The translations under genes were made by a program, and so were the position numbers. The notes below the pieces were generated by a model, which made no database searches, was not told the origin of the DNA, and was given only the letters and a program-made list of their open reading frames with translations. DNA of 64,000 nt from JAYEHL01 sp041653935 (lineage in GTDB: Bacteria > Chloroflexota > Dehalococcoidia > E44-bin15): assembly GCA_041653935.1 (NCBI GenBank), contig JBAZEO010000002.1:248001-312000 (forward strand), written 5' to 3'. Shown one piece after another: positions 52,337-60,845 of the stretch (position 1 is its first letter; each line of letters begins with the position of its first letter).

Positions 52337-55300
52337 TTAATCAGGCATTTGCCCGATAATCTTCATTGTCTCCACACTCACGGTACAGACGCGGCCTAGC
52401 AAGTCGATTACCTGCTCTTTATAGTCAGCGAATTTGTAAGTATTGAACTTCTCGCAGATGGTAGGGTCTTTGGGCTTGCGTTCCTTGTAACGTTCGAGAA
52501 TCCATCCCAGCGCCGAATAGGTTCCCAGCTTATACTCCCATGCCTCCGGCGGGACGCCGCATAGCGTTGTGGCAGTATCTACCTCTATGATGCCAGTTTC
52601 TTTATGAGCGATGAGGCGAGTCTTGGGAGTTGCCACGTCAGTATCCTCGCGTTTCAAACGGTAGGGCTTGGCTTTCTCATAATTCAGGTGCAAATCCATC
52701 AACTGCTTGCCCCATGCAACCCACTGCCGGAAATCTTCATAAAATGGGATGTGCGGAAACTCACGCTTGAGGTTGATCTCGTACTTGGCGCGGTAGGCAG
52801 GATGATGCAACACAGCGTAGACGTAGTGAAAGATATTCTCTTTGGTGATAGCCCCGTCTTTGTACTGTTTCTGGAATTGCTCTAACGCCCAATCGGTGAT
52901 GTTGTCCACGCGCTCGCCGTCGGCGGTGTAGCGGTAGAGGGGAAAACAATGTGAGTCACCGTTGAAATGAAAATCTGCCGGAAGAGCGGCAGCTAAAACA
53001 TTGAAAGGTCTATTTGACCTGTCTAGGCACAGAACGACATTCTCGTGTGACAAGTTATCGCCAAACATTTCAAAGTGGTTGGCTGTTAGTCTGTCGGAAA
53101 GATTTTTGTCAGCATAATAAAACACACGAATAAATGGCCTGTACATTGCTTGCACAAACAACGAGTTATCAAAAGCCACAGGTTTTCCGCGTGCCAGGAG
53201 TTCCTTCAGGCTTGAACTCCATTTGATTGAATAATCCAGATTATCGCTATCTACATTTCGACTTTGTTTTGTTTTCTTTACTTGTTCATTCAGATTTTGG
53301 ATGAAAAACTTGATTTTGCTTTGTAAAGCTCTTTTGTCGTAGTCGTAAACCCAATCGTCTCGGTTGGTTTTGACTCCTGGTGAAATGAACCTGAAGATGG
53401 ATGGAGAGTCGTTATCCTCAGGGACAATTGGCAAGAGTTCACCCCAATCATTTGCAGCTTGGTTCAACCAGTTGTGATTCTTGTCTGGCTGAATTGGCTC
53501 AAACTTCAATTTGGTAAAAGTGTTGTCGCGCAGGTAGGCTTTCTTTTCGATGGCATGAGCGTAATCGGGCACGGCGTTGTAATGGATGCGGCAGCCTTTC
53601 TCGCCTTGCTTGCGAACCAAAAAGTACACGGATACGCCCACGCGAATCTGGTCGCTGAACACGTTGCCGCCCTCGCGTCTGCGCCGTTCGCCGCTGGTGC
53701 GTGCGTTGCCTTTCAGGTCAATCACGTAGATATGGTTGAATTCCTTTGCCACGACTTGGCGGAAGCCATCGTAGGTCCGAGCGTCCAAGAAGGAATTGTT
53801 GGACACAAACGCAATCACGCCGTTCTTGTCCAGCCGGTCACTGGCCCAACGTATGAAGCGCGTGTACATGTCATACAAATGTGTCTTTTGCGCTGTACTG
53901 TGATTGATGTATGTGTCTTTGATGCGGCGGTCAATCTCTGGGTATTCGCGGTTTTTGTTGTTCTCGTTCTCGTTGCGTTGGTTGTCATTGTACGGCGGGT
54001 TACCGATGATGACGGAAATCTTGCGCTCATTCTGGCGACGGATACGCTCCATGTTCTCATCGGACAGGCCGAACATCTTATATTGCTTATCCTTATACGT
54101 AAAGCCCAAGTTGTCCAAGGTATCCACGAAGCAGATGTTATCGAATGGCAGGTACTCGCCGGTTTTCTGTTTATAGGTATACTCGATGTTCAGGTTGGCG
54201 ATGTAGTAAGGTAGTATAGCGACTTCGTTGCAGTGAATCTCGGTCTGGTATTTATATTTCAACTGGTTTTCCGGCAGGTACTCTATCAGTTCACTGATGA
54301 ATGTTCCCGTGCCAACGGCGGGGTCGAGAATCTCCACGTCCTTGTCGCCAAGTGTCTTGCCGAAATGCTTAAAGGTCAGGTGGTCGGCAGCATGGATCAT
54401 GAAGCGCACAATCTCGTCGGGGGTGTATATCACACCCAGGCGGTCGGCGGCCTTGGGGTTGTAGACGCGGTAGAAGTTTTCATAGAGAGCCTTGAGGAAT
54501 TTCTGCTTCTCCCAATAATTAGAGATTTGCGCGGCGCGGGCGTTGATCGTTTCGTAATACGGGGCGATGCGACCATGAATTTTATGCTGCGTCGCGCCGT
54601 AATAAAACGTATCCAACACTTCTTGCAGCTTGCGCGCCACGGCGTTTTCACGGTGGAATTGCGGATCATCGAAGACTGTCATGAAGATGTCTTCGGTGAG
54701 GATATGCTGGATTATCATCTCGCGCACATCGGCCATCTCCACACGCGGGTTGATGGCCTTTTGACACAAGCTCAGGAAATCAGTAAGCGCCTTCCGAAAA
54801 TCGGCATTGGCCTTGTGCTGTTCCTCGATAATGGCGCGGAGTTCGGCAACCAGAGCGGGCACGTCGGCGTTGAACTGCTCGATGGCGCGGTGGAAATCGG
54901 TCACTTCCTTTGGTTCATAAGAGACGAAACGGGAGAGCAAGGCATCGAGAGCTTTGGCGTCGGTAAAGTCGGCGCGCAATACCTCGTTGCCGCTCTGATA
55001 CAGCACGGCGGTGTGAGTGTCTTCAAACAGGATATTGAACGACGGATAGCCCTTGGCGAACTTGGCGTCAATCTCCGCTGTTAGATCATCCTTTTCGTCT
55101 TTTGACTCCCAATATCCCCAATCTTGCCGGAGGGCGTCCTTGAGCGTACCGTCGGGGACGACGCGCTTTCCGCTGCGCGTGCGCACTTCCACCTCGGTCA
55201 CAAGTTGGAGGTTCTTACTCAGCGCGTAGGCTTCGAGCAAATCCTGAAACGGCTTGCGCAGCGCACCCTCGTTGCGTGAGCCGCCGTAGCGGATGATCTT

Positions 55301-55342
55301 CTCAACTTTGGTGTGGTACTGCTGAATCAGTTGAATCGACAT
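52337..55342 (-). CDS. Single-chain restriction-modification enzyme (type IIG/ISP-like)
   Basis: A 1001-aa protein. The N-terminal nuclease has a PD-(D/E)xK pattern: D64 in VVPDGTL and E79-x-K81 in YWESKDEK. The methylase has the SAM motif DPAVGTGTF at 340-348 and the catalytic NPPY at 448-451 of N6-adenine enzymes. The remainder (about 560-1001) is a probable target-recognition region. Restriction and modification thus lie in one chain, with no helicase domain. It is somewhat GC-richer than its island neighbours, a sign of separate arrival. A strong promoter (55396-55424) precedes it. Confidence 0.9.
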   Translation of the reverse strand: MSIQLIQQYHTKVEKIIRYGGSRNEGALRKPFQDLLEAYALSKNLQLVTEVEVRTRSGKRVVPDGTLKDALRQDWGYWESKDEKDDLTAEIDAKFAKGYPSFNILFEDTHTAVLYQSGNEVLRADFTDAKALDALLSRFVSYEPKEVTDFHRAIEQFNADVPALVAELRAIIEEQHKANADFRKALTDFLSLCQKAINPRVEMADVREMIIQHILTEDIFMTVFDDPQFHRENAVARKLQEVLDTFYYGATQHKIHGRIAPYYETINARAAQISNYWEKQKFLKALYENFYRVYNPKAADRLGVIYTPDEIVRFMIHAADHLTFKHFGKTLGDKDVEILDPAVGTGTFISELIEYLPENQLKYKYQTEIHCNEVAILPYYIANLNIEYTYKQKTGEYLPFDNICFVDTLDNLGFTYKDKQYKMFGLSDENMERIRRQNERKISVIIGNPPYNDNQRNENENNKNREYPEIDRRIKDTYINHSTAQKTHLYDMYTRFIRWASDRLDKNGVIAFVSNNSFLDARTYDGFRQVVAKEFNHIYVIDLKGNARTSGERRRREGGNVFSDQIRVGVSVYFLVRKQGEKGCRIHYNAVPDYAHAIEKKAYLRDNTFTKLKFEPIQPDKNHNWLNQAANDWGELLPIVPEDNDSPSIFRFISPGVKTNRDDWVYDYDKRALQSKIKFFIQNLNEQVKKTKQSRNVDSDNLDYSIKWSSSLKELLARGKPVAFDNSLFVQAMYRPFIRVFYYADKNLSDRLTANHFEMFGDNLSHENVVLCLDRSNRPFNVLAAALPADFHFNGDSHCFPLYRYTADGERVDNITDWALEQFQKQYKDGAITKENIFHYVYAVLHHPAYRAKYEINLKREFPHIPFYEDFRQWVAWGKQLMDLHLNYEKAKPYRLKREDTDVATPKTRLIAHKETGIIEVDTATTLCGVPPEAWEYKLGTYSALGWILERYKERKPKDPTICEKFNTYKFADYKEQVIDLLGRVCTVSVETMKIIGQMPD

Positions 55343-55395
55343 ATTAAGCTCTGAAAAATTTCTATAATTCCTAAATAAACAATAGGGTTATTATG

Positions 55396-55424
55396 ACTAT
55401 ACATAGAGGGGTGACGAGTGTCAA
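55396..55424 (-). promoter_or_regulatory. Shared-type promoter, copy A
   Basis: On the - strand TTGACA (55419-55424) and TATAGT (55396-55401), spacer 17 nt, within the TAGCTTGACAC...CCCTATTGTTTATTT pattern common to four promoters of the island. Confidence 0.8.
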
Positions 55425-55459
55425 GCTAATTGAATCTAAGGCAATATCTAGTTAAAACA

Positions 55460-55525
55460 GTTAACAAAGTTAAACAAAATATTAGCCCCAAACATTTTTA
55501 TTAACTGTATTAACTTGTTTAACAT
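55460..55525. repeat. TTAAC-rich repeat, copy 1
   Basis: GTTAACAAAGTTAAACAAAA...TTAACTGTATTAACTTGTTTAAC. Aligns without gaps to 63661-63726 at roughly 70% identity. Confidence 0.6.
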
Positions 55526-55696
55526 AGTGCGTGCTGGGTAATAGGAATTGTGAGCTCAGGTTGCACTACAATCCAAAAATAACGCATTTCCAATGCATGG
55601 TTAGTACATATTACTGCCTAAATATAATAAGGGGTTAATTTTGTGGTTTTGAGAAATGATATTCGACTGACTAGCTAAGCGTGTAGAGGCTTTTCA

Positions 55697-56125
55697 TTAA
55701 ATAGGAACCAATTCAATATCGAGTTTATGAACCCTCCGTAGTAATTGGCAATATTTCGGATCAAGGCGTTTTTTTAGGGAATCAATACCTGACTGCTCTG
55801 AAATAAAGACTAACTTAGTAATCCTTTTTGTAGGCTTATACTCATTGTATGTAAGTACTTTTGAAATATCTTTATAGAATTCATGGTGTGCATTCTTGCC
55901 AGAGACTTTAAGTTCATACGCTGTGCTTGTAGAGAAATCCACAGCATCTATTTTTTCGTGGTTACTGGTTGACACAACCACTTCCACTCGAATCAGGTCC
56001 CCCTCAATTGATTTCTGCCATTCTTTGGTAATTCTTTGTGCCGACTTTGTATGCCCAGATACATCACTATTCTTAAGTCGATATTTATGATGTATTTCCC
56101 GTAATGTGCCTATAATATCTTTCAT
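55697..56125 (-). CDS. Small PD-(D/E)xK nuclease-like protein
   Basis: A 142-aa protein; ATG at 56125 preferred to the preceding TTG. The region EKIDAVDFSTSTAYELKVSG gives D-x8-ELK, a PD-(D/E)xK core, and the following helix HHEFYKDISKVLTYNEY fits the fold. It starts 16 nt after the stop of the unknown gene upstream. It may be a restriction-like nuclease or a nuclease subunit. Confidence 0.6.
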   Translation of the reverse strand: MKDIIGTLREIHHKYRLKNSDVSGHTKSAQRITKEWQKSIEGDLIRVEVVVSTSNHEKIDAVDFSTSTAYELKVSGKNAHHEFYKDISKVLTYNEYKPTKRITKLVFISEQSGIDSLKKRLDPKYCQLLRRVHKLDIELVPI

Positions 56126-56141
56126 CAACGCTCAACTCGAT

Positions 56142-56813
56142 TCAGTCTTTCGGCCTGGCAGCCATCGCCATGACGTTGTAAACAGATGGTAGGGTAGTCA
56201 ATTTCTTTGGCTTTGAAGGATCCAATTCATTTAGTCTTTTACCGGTTATTTTTTCCCACTTCTTTATATCAGATACCATGCGATGAAGAATATCACTCAT
56301 ATCTACAGTCTGGAAAACACTTACCCATTGTGAATTATCTATGGGCAGAACAATCTCAGGTAAGACCGAGAACAGTATCTTGCTAGCACCGACAAGACCA
56401 TAAGATGTTTTCCCCATAGTGAGGGGTAACAGCTTCTTTGTTATTAGCCAGATTTCATCTATTAATGCATCACGTTCCGCATCATTTATCTCGACTATGT
56501 ATCTATTTCTGGAAATACCACTTTTACGCACTGATTTGTTTATTTCTACAAGGTGACTTCCGATTGCTCTCCAACAGTTACGTAGTGTTCCCTCGCAGTC
56601 TTCATGGAAAGGGCCACTCCTGGTCATGCCGAAACTTGATAATATTCGAGATGCACATTGGAGAAATATGTCTTTATCCAAGGTTTCTGATTTACGAATT
56701 ATTTCCGATGTTGCATCATTATACTTATCCCCAAATGCACCTATTTTTTCACTTATGTATTCAGGAGCTATCGCACGACCCTCTATATTAAATAGTATCT
56801 CTATTGAACTCAT
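56142..56813 (-). CDS. Hypothetical protein, 223 aa
   Basis: ATG is preceded by GAGGTAAAA. I do not recognise the family. A mainly helical protein (LITKKLLPLTMGKTSYGLVG; SDIKKWEKITGKRLNEL). It lies between the OLD-like gene (83 nt upstream) and the nuclease-like gene (17 nt downstream), so it probably belongs to the same unit. Confidence 0.55.
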   Translation of the reverse strand: MSSIEILFNIEGRAIAPEYISEKIGAFGDKYNDATSEIIRKSETLDKDIFLQCASRILSSFGMTRSGPFHEDCEGTLRNCWRAIGSHLVEINKSVRKSGISRNRYIVEINDAERDALIDEIWLITKKLLPLTMGKTSYGLVGASKILFSVLPEIVLPIDNSQWVSVFQTVDMSDILHRMVSDIKKWEKITGKRLNELDPSKPKKLTTLPSVYNVMAMAARPKD

Positions 56814-56895
56814 TTTTACCTCGGATGTATACTCTCAGATATAAATTCTCCTTCTTTCTACAATAGGTTAAATTAGAGCACAGAAGGTACAAATA

Positions 56896-58467
56896 TTAAT
56901 CAGCCAAAGATGAAAAGTGATGAACTGTGTTTATTAAAAATGCTTCCAAATCGGCTTCAAATCTCATGTATTCGGGTTGGTTTCTAAAGGAACTAAAGCA
57001 TTGGCTCTTAGCATCCGTAACGTCTTGGGCAAGACTTAGTTGTACCATTTTCTCAAACAAAGAATGATGATCAATAAATGTTAGTGCTGAATTCAATTGT
57101 TGATTTGGATGATTCTGTAAAAAAGCCTCTACGAGAAATTTCTCCGGTGCTTTATATGGATAAATAAAGGCTGAGAACTCACTTGGATTTTGATAGTAAC
57201 TTGAATAAGCAGGGTCAGTTCGGTAATCTCCATCGAAAACGCAGCAAAAACCTATCCTTGAGCTCATCTGATTGAAGTTTCTCTTATGCCTTTCATAATC
57301 ATTTTTTACCTCGTTAGCTGGTCCAGATTTAATTACATTTATCAATCTATCAAAATGTTTATGACCTGCACTGAGCGAGATAATAACACTCTTAATTAGA
57401 AATTCTGCTTCTTCGTCCTCACAATATAAGGTAACAAGTGGATATGCTTGTGTATCCATTTTGGAAAAAGCGGCTTGTTTAGATATTTTGTTTATTACTT
57501 CAAGAGAGCCATCATTTTTAATATCAATAAATTTCCTTGATTTTTGGTTAAATGCAGAAATTAAAGTCGGTGAATGACTTGTTATGATAAATTGTTTCTT
57601 ATCACGCCAAGATATGCAATGTATGACATCTGCTAATTTACGCTGAACCGACGGATGAAAACCAGCTTCAATTTCATCAATTAGTATTAGAGAGTCAACT
57701 GGTGCTTCAAGCATATCTTTCAATATAGTTATAACTGCTTCTTCGCCAGATGCAGCATTATAGCTTGAATAGGATTGATTTTGGCTTGGATATTTAATCA
57801 GATAGCATAATTTATTAACATGTGAACCAATTTGATAGAGCTCTACACCAGTGCTATCAAATATATAACCGAAGGCTGTTTCAATGTCTGAATTGAGGCG
57901 AGTTTTTGCTGCAACTTCAGTCTTTCTTAGGAGCCTCGTTGAGAAATTTCTTAATGGTAAAACTCTTTCCAAATCGATTAATCTGACGTGCCTACCTTTT
58001 ATTTTAGCATTAATTCGAGAACTGTCAGCACTCTTCTTCCCTAAACCACTCCAAGCTTTGCTTGATGCAAGTCTTTTACCTTCACCATGTCTCTCGTCAG
58101 TCCCTACTCTCCATGCAAGTTTATAACTATAGTCGCTGGTTGTCGTCTCATACTTTGTAAATTCTAATACATCACGCCACATGTGTTGCCTTACGCCAGC
58201 ATCAGCAGAAGTAGAATCCATTTTTAAGAAATTTTCATAACTACAGGCTATAAGTAGCAAGACACTCGTCTTACCAATCTTATTTGGACCTGTAATTACA
58301 GTAATTGGGTGGTCGAATGGTATCGGTAAGTTTGTAAGGTGCCTAAACTGTACTACTTCTATATCAGTTAGGAAATACCGAAAGCTATTCCCAACATTAT
58401 CGAAGTGTCTTACGTTGTTAGTATCCAGCCTATTTTTGACTTCCTGTATATTACTGAGGTTTAGCAT
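56896..58467 (-). CDS. OLD-like ABC-type ATPase with Toprim-like C-terminus
   Basis: A 523-aa protein. P-loop GPNKIGKTS at 60-68, a signature-like SYNAASGEEAV about 235-245, Walker B LILIDE at 260-265 and switch His in ITSHSP. The C-terminal half holds acidic residues of a Toprim fold (LYCEDEEAEFL with E350, and FDGD at 411-414). This order is that of OLD-family nucleases such as GajA, which act in phage defence. AGAGGGATTAG precedes the ATG. Without an obvious UvrD-type partner (GajB), it is not a standard Gabija pair; it may work with the 223-aa protein and the small nuclease. Confidence 0.8.
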   Translation of the reverse strand: MLNLSNIQEVKNRLDTNNVRHFDNVGNSFRYFLTDIEVVQFRHLTNLPIPFDHPITVITGPNKIGKTSVLLLIACSYENFLKMDSTSADAGVRQHMWRDVLEFTKYETTTSDYSYKLAWRVGTDERHGEGKRLASSKAWSGLGKKSADSSRINAKIKGRHVRLIDLERVLPLRNFSTRLLRKTEVAAKTRLNSDIETAFGYIFDSTGVELYQIGSHVNKLCYLIKYPSQNQSYSSYNAASGEEAVITILKDMLEAPVDSLILIDEIEAGFHPSVQRKLADVIHCISWRDKKQFIITSHSPTLISAFNQKSRKFIDIKNDGSLEVINKISKQAAFSKMDTQAYPLVTLYCEDEEAEFLIKSVIISLSAGHKHFDRLINVIKSGPANEVKNDYERHKRNFNQMSSRIGFCCVFDGDYRTDPAYSSYYQNPSEFSAFIYPYKAPEKFLVEAFLQNHPNQQLNSALTFIDHHSLFEKMVQLSLAQDVTDAKSQCFSSFRNQPEYMRFEADLEAFLINTVHHFSSLAD

Positions 58468-58506
58468 CTAATCCCTCTTATCCTATTCAGTAAATGCCTA
58501 CTTTTA

Positions 58507-58815
58507 TTATTTATCCTGTTGTTTACTCTGTGCATACAATTCGAATAGGTGAACCATCTCACGGATATGAAAGTCGAGCCGTTCACTCTTGTAGTCTGCC
58601 ACTTCTTCTAAAATGTCAGGTGTATTATGATCTGTTCTTACAATTGCCGACAGGGAAGCTGCAGCCCTTTTTTTCAGGAACCTATTTGCATCAATACTTG
58701 ATAGTTGATCTGCAGTTGTATAAATACCCTGATAGAGCTTATCTATTTTGCCCTGATCAAAAGCTTTTCCTATTTTAATAGGGATGCTGAATTTTGCGAC
58801 ATTGATATCTGGCAT
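58507..58815 (-). CDS. Hypothetical protein, 102 aa
   Basis: AGGAAGGGAAAACAAAC precedes the ATG. The product is helical and charged (KIGKAFDQGKIDKLYQGIY, EMVHLFELYAQSKQQDK). No family recognised. Promoter copy B (58879-58907) stands before it, and the OLD-like gene starts 39 nt after its stop, so they may share a transcript. Confidence 0.6.
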   Translation of the reverse strand: MPDINVAKFSIPIKIGKAFDQGKIDKLYQGIYTTADQLSSIDANRFLKKRAAASLSAIVRTDHNTPDILEEVADYKSERLDFHIREMVHLFELYAQSKQQDK

Positions 58816-58878
58816 GTTTGTTTTCCCTTCCTGTTACTGCAGCTAAAGATTAAGAATATGAACAATAGAGTACTGATG

Positions 58879-58907
58879 ATTATACACAGGGGGATGGACA
58901 GTGTAAA
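58879..58907 (-). promoter_or_regulatory. Shared-type promoter, copy B
   Basis: TTTACA (58902-58907) and TATAAT (58879-58884) on the - strand, spacer 17 nt, in the same extended context as copies A, C and D. Confidence 0.8.
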
Positions 58908-58982
58908 ACTAATGGTAATAGTCTTGCTGATCCGATAGTAGCTGTGCTTATCAATATGGGCTTACGGTGAATTATTACATTT

Positions 58983-59138
58983 TCACTTCTTGTTTTTCTC
59001 ACCTTCTTTGCGAATAGTTCCTATCTTTTTATCCGATCTGGTATCACGACCATCTGCATTCTTAATTGTTCCTGGTGGCAGCCCGTGTTTCTTCTCGTGA
59101 CTACCGACTGTCTGATCGCTTCTGTCTTTTTTCGCCAT
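58983..59138 (-). CDS. Small very basic/charged protein, 51 aa
   Basis: ATG at 59138 with AAGGAG 9 nt upstream and promoter copy C before it. Begins MAKKDRSDQTVGSHEKKHGL and ends KEGEKNKK; about a quarter of its residues are Lys or Arg. Too short for a family call. It may be a nucleic-acid-binding or antitoxin-like protein. Confidence 0.55.
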   Translation of the reverse strand: MAKKDRSDQTVGSHEKKHGLPPGTIKNADGRDTRSDKKIGTIRKEGEKNKK

Positions 59139-59197
59139 GATAACATCTCCTTTTACCTTGCAGTAACAATTAACAAATAAACAATAGGGTACTGATG

Positions 59198-59226
59198 ATT
59201 ATACACAGAGGGCTGGAGAGTGTAAA
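59198..59226 (-). promoter_or_regulatory. Shared-type promoter, copy C
   Basis: TTTACA (59221-59226) and TATAAT (59198-59203) on the - strand, spacer 17 nt; almost identical to copy B over about 50 nt. Confidence 0.8.
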
Positions 59227-59319
59227 GCTAATGAGAAATGGCTTAGGAAATCATTTCTTTCGTTTTGATGAGTTTAGGCTCCTTCTTCATGTTTTCCTCT
59301 TTAGAAACAGTAACTACCT

Positions 59320-60036
59320 TTATTGTGTAACGGTACGTTCCAAGATATGAACAAGACCTTCATCATCTTCCCATTGAACCGCAACAGTAGCTTTATCAAC
59401 AGTTGTATTTAAGGGAACTCTAGTATCTATGTTCCCGGAATTAGATGCTACGTATGGCATTTCCTCACTAATATTAGCGCCGGTCACTTTAATTATTATG
59501 TTTGTGTTAGATTCAATTTGACCTGTGATAGCAATATCTTGGTTATGCAAATACGCCTGAAAATCTGGCGTTTCGATTTGTTTGGTAAGTGAAGCGGTAG
59601 CAAGAGCGGCAGCCACAAATATAGATGCCATAATTGTCATCACCAGTGCATACTTATATATGCGATGTTTTCTCTTCGCAATAGTGTTGTGTACTTCTTC
59701 GATTTCGCTTGGAATTTTAGGATCGAAAGTTCGTTGAGTCGTACTATATACCACAGACACTAGCACATACGCTATGATTAGGAATATGCTTGGAAGTGCT
59801 ATAAGCACACTGACGTAGATAGGATAAGACAAATGTGACAAAGCTATCCCTACCGTCGCACCTGTTGTATAAATACCCCATAACCATCCCAATAATGTCT
59901 GTAACTTATCCGCAGATTTCTCAATATTTGATATCGAACTCTGTACCATTTCCTTAGAAGTGTCAAACCAGAACAAATCATTGACTTGGGGCTCAACCTT
60001 TCTCTCTTTCTTACTCTCAGTATTATCAGCCATCAT
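59320..60036 (-). CDS. Membrane protein, 238 aa, SLATT-like
   Basis: GGGAGGCG precedes ATG (60036 or 60033). After a charged cytoplasmic N-terminus (about 1-47) come two helices (about 48-97) and a third at about 128-151 (YALVMTIMASIFVAAALATA), then a soluble ~85-residue C-terminal domain. The N-terminal pattern is loosely like SLATT-type effectors in conflict systems. Family assignment is uncertain. It stands alone between promoter C and the zinc-ribbon genes. Confidence 0.55.
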   Translation of the reverse strand: MMADNTESKKERKVEPQVNDLFWFDTSKEMVQSSISNIEKSADKLQTLLGWLWGIYTTGATVGIALSHLSYPIYVSVLIALPSIFLIIAYVLVSVVYSTTQRTFDPKIPSEIEEVHNTIAKRKHRIYKYALVMTIMASIFVAAALATASLTKQIETPDFQAYLHNQDIAITGQIESNTNIIIKVTGANISEEMPYVASNSGNIDTRVPLNTTVDKATVAVQWEDDEGLVHILERTVTQ

Positions 60037-60153
60037 CGCCTCCCTCGGTTAGACTAAATACTACATGAAAACGTTATATCAACACAAAATAAATATGGTT
60101 TAGTTCTTTAAGCATCCTTGTGCTGGCTATAAGGCTCTCTATTAGAATTGTTA

Positions 60154-60378
60154 TCAATTTCTCCAAACAGAAGTTTCGGAATGACCAGTATCTTCTATCT
60201 CGATTTCATAAGGATGACAGTGCCCTTTCTTACATGTTAGATAAACTCTCACCTTTTTCATTTTCCTTTTAGCAATCAGATTTTTATTCAGACTCTTCAG
60301 TATAACTACTTCATCCCGCACATATTTAACTTTTTCTTTGCAGTCTGGCTCTACACAATCAAAATTAAATTCCGTCAT
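60154..60378 (-). CDS. Small cysteine-containing protein, 74 aa
   Basis: CVEPDCKE and a later TCKKGHCHP could form a zinc site. Start overlaps the 3' end of the upstream zinc-ribbon gene by 4 nt, so they are coupled. No family recognised. Confidence 0.5.
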   Translation of the reverse strand: MTEFNFDCVEPDCKEKVKYVRDEVVILKSLNKNLIAKRKMKKVRVYLTCKKGHCHPYEIEIEDTGHSETSVWRN

Positions 60379-60581
60379 TTATCCCTCCTAATAGACCCCT
60401 TGAAGATAGTTGAAGTATGTGTATGGATTTCTCCATTTCTTCCTGCTGTGCCATATTTCACATAGAACCTCTTCATCGACTTACACTTCGGACATGGGTG
60501 TTTCTTTTCCTGCTTGATATCTGATAAATCATGCAGTTTGGTGCCGCAATTCTGACAGTAGATAGTTAATGTGGTCTGCAA
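60375..60581 (-). CDS. Small zinc-ribbon protein, 68 aa
   Basis: The frame is open up to 60650, but 60622-60650 is a promoter (copy D), so translation must begin later: TTG at 60581, or ATG at 60617 if nearly leaderless. Two CxxC pairs (YCQNCGTKLHDL and HPCPKCKSMK) make a zinc ribbon. No family recognised. Confidence 0.5.
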   Translation of the reverse strand: MQTTLTIYCQNCGTKLHDLSDIKQEKKHPCPKCKSMKRFYVKYGTAGRNGEIHTHTSTIFKGSIRRDK

Positions 60582-60621
60582 TTTGGTATACTCACAGATG
60601 ATGTATAATAGGGTCATTGAA

Positions 60622-60650
60622 ACTATACACTTAGGTTTGATATGTGTCAA
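60622..60650 (-). promoter_or_regulatory. Shared-type promoter, copy D
   Basis: TTGACA (60645-60650) and TATAGT (60622-60627) on the - strand, spacer 17 nt, with the TAGCTTGACAC and ACCCTATT context of copies A-C. Confidence 0.8.
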
Positions 60651-60845
60651 GCTAAAGGGGAAGTATTACTATGAGCTGACTTAATCGACATTATACGAAC
60701 CAGTAGTATTAACTAATGTTGCAATGGATTTATCTTTAGAAGATTCTCAAATAGGGAATTAGATCCGATTACCGATAATGATTAGCAGAGATTGCGTTGA
60801 TTACCGCCGAGGCAATCTACAAACACACTTGGAGAACTCTCATTA

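Larger units (their letters stand above)
55343..55696. other. 354-nt gap upstream of the restriction-methylase gene
   Basis: Contains the promoter and, at 55460-55525, TTAAC-rich direct and inverted motifs of a repeat that recurs at 63661-63726. No reading frame is convincing. The part at 55530-55690 shows nothing else. Confidence 0.6.

Noticed and set aside
53459..55084. Two + strand frames opposite the restriction-methylase gene
   Set aside because: The methylase on the - strand has catalytic motifs at the expected spacing; the opposite frames have no domain.
52337..55342. BREX PglX or type I HsdM identity for the methylase
   Set aside because: No BREX or HsdR/HsdS genes are adjacent, and the N-terminal nuclease pattern fits a single-chain enzyme better.
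60582..60650. Translation start of the zinc-ribbon gene at 60650
   Set aside because: That codon is the -35 element of promoter copy D and so would not be transcribed from it.
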